Source: Ichthyophthirius multifiliis (taxonomy: Eukaryota > Ciliophora > Oligohymenophorea > Hymenostomatida). From it: a stretch of 21,987 bases of DNA. Positions 1-9,171 of the stretch are shown piece after piece. Position numbers and translations under genes: made by a program. Numbering within the stretch: position 1 is the first letter of the stretch; the number at the start of each line of letters is the position of its first letter. Location: assembly GCF_000220395.1 (NCBI RefSeq), contig NW_004086334.1, positions 1 to 21,987 of the forward strand. The letters are read 5' to 3'. The notes below the pieces were generated by a model. The model worked only from the letters and a program-made list of their open reading frames with translations. It searched no databases and was not told the origin of the DNA.

Positions 1-461
1 GAATATTTTGTTTTGTTTATAATATTATTATATTTTAAATATTTAATACAATAAATTTTATTTAAGTTTTAATCATAATTTATATATATTTTTTTATTTT
101 TTTTAATTTATGATTATGATTAAATATTATAATTATATATAAAATTTGTGTTATTAAAAAGAAAAATAAATTTTCTATTTCTTTATAAAAAAAATATTCT
201 AATTAATTATAATTATTATTATTAATAAATTGATAAACATTAATCATATTTTCAAAATATTAAGAATTAATTTTCTTTTAATGAAATGTTTATATTATCT
301 AAAATCAAATTAATTAATTTTTCTTATTATAATTTTAATAAAGAAATATAATTTGTTAAAAAAATACATTAAAAAAACTAAATGAATTTATATTATTCTT
401 ATTATTATTTAGGAATAATATTAAATAGCTAATAAATATTAAATATTAATTTTCTTTTAAT
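1..461. other. A+T-rich intergenic DNA, left edge
   Basis: Almost pure A+T with homopolymer runs. I see no conserved coding stretch, RNA gene or repeat array. It may hold the 3' flank of the doubtful minus-strand gene that follows, or part of a gene cut by the window edge. Confidence 0.4.
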
Positions 462-1125
462 TCATCTTTTTATAATATTTTTTTCTTTCTTTTCTAACTT
501 TTAATTTTACATGCCATAAATATTTTATTAATTTCGTAAATATTATCTAACCTTTTTATATATATTTCTCGTTTTTCTAATTTAAATTATCTTAATAGAG
601 GAATATTCATTTAAAAAGCTGTTATCAACTTATTTTATAGATAATAATCTAAAAAAATATGCATTTTCTTTACTATTTTTCTCTGATTTTATGTTTATAT
701 TTTTTTTCAATATAAAATTTCTTTAGTATCACTATTATTTATATGAATTATTTTACATAATATTAAATTTATTTTAACTTCTTTTAATTATTCTTATTTT
801 TCAATTAATATGAGTCTTTAATTTATATTATATATAATTTTCAATTTATTTATTTCATTTTAATGAAGATTAAAATTTTAATATTATTTATATTAAGAAT
901 TTAATTAAATATGGACTTTAGTTTAAGTTTTAATTTTGTATATAATTTATTTTTTAAATTTAGAGATATATATTTTTTTATGTAGATATCTAGTTCTTTG
1001 GAATATGTTTAATTAATTTTATTTTTCTATTAAGTTTTAAACCTAGATCATAATAAAAAATACTTTAATTTTATTTAATTTGGAATATTATTTTTCAGAT
1101 TTTTTTTAATAAAAGTTTTGCTCAT
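462..1125 (-). CDS. possible hypothetical gene, exon structure unresolved
   Basis: I do not recognise this product. Reading the minus strand from ATG at 1123-1125 with TAA/TAG as Gln gives a short Lys/Asn-rich start (MSKTFIKKNLKN). TGA-free stretches then continue in more than one frame down to a TGA at 462-464; the last one contains VDNSFLNEYSSIKII and a Lys/Arg-rich tail. A plausible first intron starts with GT near 1062, but three downstream frames all look protein-like, so I cannot choose its end. The region has somewhat more G and C than its flanks, which favours coding. It lies upstream of, and in the same direction as, the Ran gene's 3' end. It could equally be chance open frames in A+T-rich DNA. 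Confidence 0.3.
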
Positions 1126-1539
1126 CTTTAATCTGTTTTTATTTTAATATTTATTTATGGAAAATAACTAAATAAAAAAATATCAAAATTATTTTTTAGG
1201 TAAACTTTTTAATCAAAAAAATACCAAAAAATATATTAAATTATTAAGAAATAAATCAGAATAAAATATCTTTATAATATTTTAAATATAAATATGAAAA
1301 TATTATTTATTGATGAATATTTATTATTTTATATTATAAACTTCACTAAAAAAAAAAAAAATCTTAAAGCAAAGCTGCTCTTATTTTAACTAAAATAAAA
1401 AAAATTAATAATCCAAATTGAAAAAAAACAAAAAAATTTAAAAGAATAAATAAACAAACAATAACTAAAAAAATAAAAAATAAAAAAAAATCTAAATAAT
1501 AAAATTAATAATCTCTATAAGTAATTTTTAATTTATTCT
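1126..1539. other. intergenic, between a doubtful gene and the Ran 3' end
   Basis: A+T-rich DNA with a run of 13 A near 1349-1361 and a small island of mixed bases near 1366-1382. It would carry the 3' flank of the Ran gene (minus strand) and the promoter of the doubtful gene to its left. No gene seen. Confidence 0.4.
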
Positions 1540-2321
1540 TCATTTAAAATCGTCATCGTCTTCGTCTGGAAGTTGAGCATTTTCTACTTCTTATAATTCT
1601 TTCTACATCTAATCAATGTGAGCTTAATCCATCACGATTTCAGGAGGAGGAAGAGCTATACTTTCCACAAGAACTAAATTCAAATCTCCTATGAGTTTTT
1701 TGATAATCCATAAGAAAGGTTTTTCATATTAATAATTAGATTTAGCTGAAACATCATAATATTAAAGCGATCTTCTTCTATGAAATGTTATCTATCTAGC
1801 TTTAACTTTTCTATCTTTAGAATCAACTTTGTTTCCGATTATGACTATAGGGATGTTATCGCAAATTCTAGTCAAATCTTTATGCCATTTAGGTATATTT
1901 TTATAAGTAATTCTTGAAGTTACATCAAACATCATAATAGCTGCGTGTGCTCCAATACTTTTGTTTGTTTAAAAATATTATTTTTTATTTAGTTTTTTTT
2001 TTTTTCTTTTTACTAATATCCTTCTCTTAATCCTCCTAATTTCTCTTATCCGGCTGTGTCCCATAAGTTTAATTTTATAGGACCATGATTTGTACTTAGT
2101 ATTAAAGATGATATGTTCACCCCTTACGTGGCTATATACTTTTTTTCAAATTCTCCTGTTTAATGTCTTTTTACAAATGTCGTTTTTCCAACTCCACCAT
2201 CTCCTACAAGAACTATTTTGAATTCAGCTACATATTGCTAGTTTTGATTAGAATGTTAAACGTTTTGCTGTGTATTTTTATTTATTAATATTTGAAGATA
2301 TAAGAATTTTTTTTTTACCAT
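1540..2321 (-). CDS. RAN: GTP-binding nuclear protein Ran
   Basis: Small GTPase whose nucleotide state drives nuclear import and export and spindle assembly. Exons 2319-2321 (ATG only), 2014-2267 and 1540-1957, stop TGA 1540-1542, about 224 residues (Ran is usually about 215). In order: P-loop GDGGVGKT, the Ran-type stretch [14 protein letters not shown] with the switch I threonine, [17 protein letters not shown] (G3), [26 protein letters not shown] (G4), SAKSNYQYEKPFLW (G5), and an acidic tail ending DEDDDDFK that matches the DEDDDL type and separates Ran from Rab proteins. The catalytic glutamine of DTAGQE is written TAA. Intron 1958-2013 restores [14 protein letters not shown]. The first intron (2268-2318, 51 nt) directly follows ATG; it is a multiple of three without TGA, so a retained form would add 17 residues. 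Identity is secure; only the N-terminus is open. Confidence 0.95.
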
Positions 2322-4996
2322 ATGTATTTCTTTATTTTTTATAGGATTTTAATTATTGTTTATATATTTATATAAAAAAAACTATAAATTCTATAATTTG
2401 GAAATTAAATGATTTTTTTTGTGTATTTTTATTTTTAGCAAAAATTTTACTAAATAAAAAATTCAAATTCAAAATTTTTTAAATTTAATATATAGACAAT
2501 AATTTTTTTGATTATTATTTTATTATAAAATATTTCATATAATTTATATAAAAATTAAATTAAATTGATTAACAAACACCGTCTTTTTATATATTAAATT
2601 TCTTAATATATTATTTCAATAATTTAAATTTTTAAGAAAATATAATTATATATTATTTATTCAATTAAACAATCTATAGATATTTTATTTATTTTTGTAA
2701 ATAAATAAATATTTTAAAATTTATTTTAATTTTAAATAATTAGTAGAAAACATATAATATTTTTTATTTTATCAGTATTTTTATAACAAAAACAAAATTA
2801 ACAAAAAATTTATACTAAAAAAAAATATTGTTACTTTTTTTAATTTTAATTAAATTAAAAAAATACAGAAAAATTGAAAATAATTATATTAAATTAAAGA
2901 TTAATATTTATTAATACTCTAAAATATTATTTTTTACTTGAAGAAATATAAAAAAAATTATTTTTTTAAATTTTTAACTATTTTTAATATGTTTAGATAT
3001 ATATTTAAATTTATACGACTATTTATTTATTTATATAAATAAATAAATTATTATTTAAAATAATGCATTTATATAAATATAATTTTAAATTTTTTTTAGT
3101 AATAAATGTAGTTAAAAAAATATTTTTATATTTACAAATTATTTTATATTTAAAAAATACAAAAAACAAATTACCTTTTAATTGTATAAAATTTATATGA
3201 AAATATAAATAATTTTTAATTCTTGAATTTATTAAAAAAATATTAAATATTTTATTAAATTTTAATAATATTATATATAAAATGTAATAAATAAATATAT
3301 TTGTTTCTATAAGTTATTAAATAACTATTCTATATAATATAATTTTTTCTTTTTTTTTCTTAGTTTTTTTATCTAAGATAATTTTATATAGTTTTTAAGG
3401 ATATATTAAAATATATTTTATTGTTATATAGTATTCAAATAATTAAAATAATTTATAATACAAATTTATAAAAAAATTCAAATTTAATATATAACTTAAG
3501 TTTAATTAGATAATAAAATAAATTTTAGATTTAATATTTAAAACATATATTTTATATATACATATATTTTACATTTATATTTTATAAATATATTAATTTT
3601 TTAAAAAAAAATTATAAATAATAATAAATTATTGCTATTTATATAAATAAGAATATCAAAATTTTTAAAAACTAATAATAGAAATTATAATTTTCTTTAA
3701 TAATATATGGATGGAGAATATATATGTTTTTATTTTTATCTAGTCAAAATAAATATACATTATAAAAATGATTAATATATTTTACTTAAATTAAATTTAT
3801 TATATATTAATATTTTTTTTATCATTTATTCTTAAGTTATATTTCAAAATAAACCTAAATAAAAAAAAAAGATAATATATAGAACAACTTATTTACTTTA
3901 TAAATTAATACTAAAAAATTTTATCTTAAAATCACAAATATACAATATTTTATTAATATATATTTTAAGAATAATATAATTGATAAATACATATTTATCT
4001 GATAAATAAATTAATTTTATTTTATCTTTTAATAGAAACTTAATTTTATAATAATATAAATTAAAAATAATATAAAATTAATAAAGTTAATTTTATTTTT
4101 TAATTATACAATAAATTCGTGTATATTACAAATTAAATGAATTCATAACTTATTTATAAAATCTTTAAATATTACTATTTCTCTGTATTTTTTAAAAATA
4201 TTCAATCAATATATAGAAAATACAGTTATCTTATTTTTTTCTTTATTAGCTTAATCATTTCGTTTAAAAAAAGTTTAAAAAAATTACAAATTACAGAAAA
4301 AATATAACAAAACATTTAAATAATAAATCAAATAGGAGAATGAATTTAAAATAATTAACATTCAATTTCAAAATGACATTTATTAATAAAAGATAATTAC
4401 ATAATAAAATTTATAATTAGAGTAATAAAATATAATTTAATAATAATAATATGATGATTATTCTTATGATATATTTAATTAAGGTAGTAAATTTAACAAA
4501 TAAAATAATATCAACTAAGAAGCATAATATATTATTTATAAGTTAAATTATATATAATCATCAATTTATAAAATTCCATAAAAATATTGATAAAATGAAT
4601 ATAATATTAACTAACTTTTAGAATTATAATTTTATTTTATAATATAACCCAATAATTATACTATAAATATCTAAATAATTAATATTAATAAAAATAGAAT
4701 AATCAAAATTATTAATAACACTAAAATTAAATATTATAAAATTTTTATTACTAAAATATTTAATTATTAGATTAAAATTATGAATAAATAATTTAAATAA
4801 CAATAATAGGATATTATATTAATAATAATAATTTTTTTTAATGTTTTGAAAAATAATATATTTTTATTAATAATCTCAAATTTATTTTTTTATTTATAAT
4901 TATTTATATTTATCTAATTCTTATATTAAAAATTTTATCTTATTTAAATATATTTATTTACATATTTTATATTTTATTTTTATATAAATTATTTAG
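2322..4996. other. long gene-poor, extremely A+T-rich stretch
   Basis: Immediately left is the Ran start, so the first few hundred bases should include its promoter. The remainder is nearly all A and T with many poly-A and poly-T runs. I found no TGA-free frame with convincing amino-acid composition, no RNA gene and no tandem array. Small, fast-evolving genes or non-coding RNAs cannot be excluded by eye. Confidence 0.5.
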
Positions 4997-5953
4997 TCAT
5001 TTTTTTTTTTTTTTATACATAGTTTTTATTTTTAATATGATTTTATACTAATTTTTATTTTTTTATTATTTATTATATATTTCTATTTGCTCTTTAAATT
5101 AGTTCAATAAATTATTTGATTTCTCTAACCATTATTGCTCTTTTTAATTAATCTCAAATTTACTTTATTTATATTTCTATATGTCTTCTAATGATTCAAA
5201 ATAAACTTATTATGCAATATTTAATTAAGGTCTTTCCTCTGTATCAATTATCAATTATTAATTAACTATTAAGATATTTACTACTTAAATTATTATGATT
5301 TATTTTAGAATAAGATATTAATTTTTTCGCTTTGTTTTTTTATTATACATATATTGAGTTTATGTACATTTAAATATTCAATCTTTTATGTTTTCGTTAT
5401 ATAAAATCATACTTTTTGAATCTATTATTTTATTGATGATTAATTCGTACTATATTTTTAACCTAAATAGACATAGAATAACTGATTCGACTATTTTCTA
5501 CGTATTTAAACATAAGTAAATTATTGGTTCTATTTATTTTTAACCCTTTATCACATTATTTTAGAAGTTTTTTATATTTCAATTATTTTTTTTACAAATA
5601 ACAACATTTATTTTATTTAAAAAAAAAAAAAATTTAAATTGTATTTTAACTAATATTTAATAAAATTAGCATTTTTATGTTTTTCATTTGAATTTTTTTA
5701 GCTTATTTTTTATGTTCTTCTTATAAATTATTAATTTATTAAAAAAATTCGTTTATCGCTCACTTTAATAGGAAAATAAAAAGATTTAAATTCATGATTA
5801 ATCTATAGTTAAAAATAATATTTTAAAAAGTTTTAAATATATAAATTTTTAACTAGATGACTGTATAAAATATGAATTCATATATAATTAGTGAAACCTA
5901 GAAGTATGTATTATATAATTTTCTATTTAAATAAATATTTATATGATATTCAT
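4997..5953 (-). CDS. hypothetical charged, probably helical protein
   Basis: I do not recognise the family. The best-supported part is the last exon, which reads ERPQLNIAQQVYFESLEDI and goes on through a Glu/Lys/Gln-rich helical stretch containing KEQQWLEKSNNLL and NQFKEQIEIYNK before TGA at 4997-4999. Upstream exons joined by phase are 5285-5529 (includes VENSRISYSMSIQ and NRFKKYDFIQRKHKRL), 5651-5860 and 5898-5953 with ATG 5951-5953, about 250 residues in all. Introns are 46, 121 and 37 nt; the 121-nt one is long for this window and may hide a small exon. The sum of exons is a multiple of three. It is divergent from the eRF1 gene, with 373 bp between the two starts. The 3' exon is likely real; the 5' structure is a guess. 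Confidence 0.5.
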
Positions 5954-6326
5954 ATCAAATAATTTTGAAGAATAGATTCTAATATTTTATATATTTATAC
6001 TTATTAATTAAAGTTATAATAAAATAAAACAAATAAAATTTATGTTTATTTGAATTAATAATTCTGAATAAAAATACTTTTTTTTTTAATGTGTTTTAAT
6101 AATTTTAATTTACTTAATTTTTTATTTTATATATTGGAAATAAAAATATTTAAATTTTGAATTAACAAAAAATATTAATTAAAAAGTTAAAATTAAAAAA
6201 TTAATTATATTTAAAAAAAAAAATATAAAATATGATAGAGTATACAATTATATAAATATAAAAAATATAATTTAGTTTTTAATTTATATAAAATACATAA
6301 AGAAAAAATAAAAAAAATCTAATAAA
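5954..6326. promoter_or_regulatory. divergent upstream region before eRF1
   Basis: About 370 bp of A+T-rich DNA between the start of the hypothetical minus-strand gene and the eRF1 ATG. By position it should carry both promoters. No specific motif stands out. The eRF1 start is preceded by an A-rich stretch (AAAATCTAATAAAATGG), as is usual for ciliate start sites. Confidence 0.4.
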
Positions 6327-7776
6327 ATGGAAGAAAAAGATTAACGTACAAGAAATATTGAACATTTTAAAATAAAGAAATTAATGAAAAAGCTCCAATT
6401 CACCAGAGGACAAGGAACCTCAATGGTATCATTAATTCTTCCTCCTAAAAAGCAAATATCTGATGCTACCAAATTATTAAATGAAGAATATGGTAAAGCT
6501 ACAAATATAAAAGACAGAATAAACCGTTAATCAGTTTAAGATGCAATGACATCAGCTTTACAACGTATATTTTTTTTTTTTAATTTTTTGTTAAAAAAAA
6601 ATATATAGGTCTTAAATTATACACTAAAACACCAAATAATGGGCTTATTCTATATTGTGGAAAAGTATTAAATGATGAAGGGAAAGAAATAAAGCTTTTA
6701 ATTGATTTTGAACCATATAAACCCATAAATACATCTCTTTATTTTTGTGATAGTAAATTTCATGTAGAAGAACTTGGTGGATTATTAGAAACTGAACCTC
6801 CATTTGGTTTTATTGTTATGGATGGTTCAGGCGCATTATATGCTAGTTTATAAGGAAATTCTAAAATAGTAAATAATATTTATTTATTTTTATTTAAAAA
6901 ATAAAAAATAGATTCTCAATTCGTTTTCAGTAGAATTACCTAAAAAGCATGGCCGAGGAGGTCAATCTTCTGTTCGTTTTGGGCGTTTAAGAGTTGAAAA
7001 AAGACATAATTATTTAAGAAAAGTTTGCGAAGTGGCTGTATAAACATTCATTTGTAATGATAAAATTAACGTTTAAGGTTTAGTATTGGCAGGTAGTGGT
7101 GATTTTAAAACTGAATTGAGTCAAACATAAATGTTTGATCCTAGATTATAATGTAAAATAGTTAAAATTGTAGATGTAGGCTATGGAGGTGAGAATGGAT
7201 TGAATTAGGCAATTGAATTATCTTAAGAATCTTTAGCTAATGTAAAATTTGTGTAGGAAAAGAATGTTATTTCTAAGTTCTTTGACAATGTGGCAATTGA
7301 TAGTGGATAAATTGTATATGGAATTAATGATACTATGGCACTTTTATTAGATGGTGTTATAGAAACTATACTTTGCTATGAAGAATTAAATACACTTAGA
7401 ATTACAAGAAAAAATAAAATCACTGAATGTAATTTTTTATTTATAATTTTTAATATTTTTTTTAAGTTTATTTTTTTTAGAAATTAGTTATATTTATATT
7501 CCTCCAACTGAAATTAACAATGTGAAACATTTCAAAGATGGAGAACATGAGTTAGAAAAAGTTGAAGTGGAAAACCTTACTGAATGGTTAGCGGAAAATT
7601 ATAATAATTATGGAGCTGAATTGTAGTTTGTTACTGATAAATCTGCCGAAGGGTGCTAGTTTGTGAAAGGATTTTCGGGATTAGGAGGATTTTTGAGATA
7701 TAAAGTTGAAGTAGAACATGTTGTAAATAATAATAATGACGAATATAATTATGATGAAGATGAAGATTTCATTTGA
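6327..7776 (+). CDS. ERF1: eukaryotic peptide chain release factor subunit 1 (eRF1)
   Basis: Recognises the stop codon in the ribosomal A site and triggers release of the finished protein, with eRF3. Exons 6327-6564, 6609-6868, 6912-7428, 7481-7776; introns of 44, 43 and 52 nt; 436 residues (human has 437). Visible in order: GTS (30-32), NIKD (60-63; NIKS in most eukaryotes), YFCDSKF (124-130, the YxCxxxF motif), GRGGQ with GGQ at 182-184, the middle-domain core [17 protein letters not shown] stretch, [25 protein letters not shown], and C-terminal [17 protein letters not shown] with an acidic tail. About 15 glutamines are TAA or TAG, among them conserved ones in LQGN, NQAIEL and CQFVKG, while the GGQ glutamine is CAA. 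Stop is TGA 7774-7776. KATNIKDR and YFCDSKF are, as I recall, the Tetrahymena-type forms linked to UGA-only recognition. Confidence 0.98.
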
Positions 7777-8100
7777 AAGAAAATATATTTTTAATATTAA
7801 AATTATTATCGATTATTTTTATTTTTTTGAGTTTTTATGTTTTTTTTTTTAATTTTAAAAAATTAAGTAATTTGCCATTTTATTAAAATATTTTTCTCTT
7901 TATTTATTTATAATTTATATTGTAAATAGATAGAGATAATATAAATTACTTATTTATATCTTTATTAATAAAAAAAAATATGAATTAATATATTGTATAT
8001 AGGTTTATATGAATTAAAAATTATATATAATAGGTAAATTATTTCTAATATAAGCCTAAAAAAATAATAAAATATTATTAAATAAATTTTAAAGTATTTA

Positions 8101-9091
8101 AGCTAAAATAAAAATAAGTAAAATAAAATAAAAGAAACAAATATTAAATTATTTAGTCTAGACATAAGAAATCATAGAAGCAAATAATTAATATTTCATA
8201 AGAATTATCAGTATTCAAATCTACCCTTTTCAGTAATAAAAGCTCCCCCCCCCATAAGCACATAAACTATGTATTCATAATCAAAAAAGAGAAAAATATT
8301 TGGAAATATGTTTAATTACTCATTTTTTTCAATAGAAATAAGAAAAATTAGATTAGATTAGATTTAAAGATTAATAATACAAAAAAAAGAAAAAATTACT
8401 TAAATTTTAGAGCACTTTAATTTAAATAGGAATTACATAAAATTCCTTAAATAAATATATAAAATTAAAAAGAAATAAGTAAATAAAAAATAAAATTGTA
8501 ATGTAGTCCTCTATTTTAAATGAATATGATAGGTGCATGGTTAATTTTTCTTTCTTTTATTCTTTTTTAAATTACTCTTTTTTAATTAATAATAGTAAAA
8601 CTAAATATTTTATAATAATTATACCAATTTCTTAAAAATCATCAAAATATAATAATAATTAAAATAAAAAACAGTCAATTAAAATTGATGTGAAAAAAAA
8701 GCTAGAAGCCAAAATAAAAACATTCATACATTCGATAATAAAAAATAAACTATTAAAAATAATAATAATTATACTAGAATAATATAACGAAAAAATTAAA
8801 TAAAATATTGTAGTGACTTAACTTTTTATTGATTATTACAAAGTCCAAAATAAAATTCTGAATTTTAGTATCGAAAATCAAATTTATGAATATGATTAAA
8901 TTAGTATATTAACTTCTTAATTAAATTTAAAAACTAAGCATTTAGAAAAATATAATATTATAAATACTTAATTGTAATAAATAAGCTTTCTAAAAAATTC
9001 CTAAAAGTTTTAAAGATAAATAAAAAAATTAATATTAAATATTCTAAAAATTATATTATAAATTATAAAATAAAATTAATATAAAACATGA
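8101..9091 (+). CDS. hypothetical Lys/Gln/Ile-rich protein, 5' end unresolved
   Basis: I do not recognise the family. Two TGA-free segments join through a candidate 28-nt intron (8479-8506, GT...AG). The first reads through DIRNHRSKQLIFHKNYQYSN, a Pro-Pro-Pro triplet written by nine C in a row (8245-8253), and RKIRLDQIQRLIIQKKEKI. The second, 8507-9091, stays open for 194 codons with KIDVKKKLEAKIKTFIHSII, VTQLFIDYYKVQNKIL and a helical, possibly coiled-coil end, stopping at TGA 9089-9091. The frame is open up to 7984, but its first ATG is at 8269; an upstream exon is likely, and 8101 is only where the text begins to look coding. Arginine is mostly AGA, as in the secure genes. It follows eRF1 in the same direction and converges on the pseudokinase gene 80 bp away. 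Confidence 0.42.
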
Positions 9092-9171
9092 AATTGTATT
9101 AATATATATATATATTTATATATATATAAAATACTATTTATATTTTTTTATTTAAATTAAAAAAAATATTA

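Noticed and set aside
400-1125. Confident single gene model at the left end
   Set aside because: All three frames of part of this region read like protein when TGA is the only stop, which showed that composition alone is weak evidence here, so only a low-confidence entry was kept.
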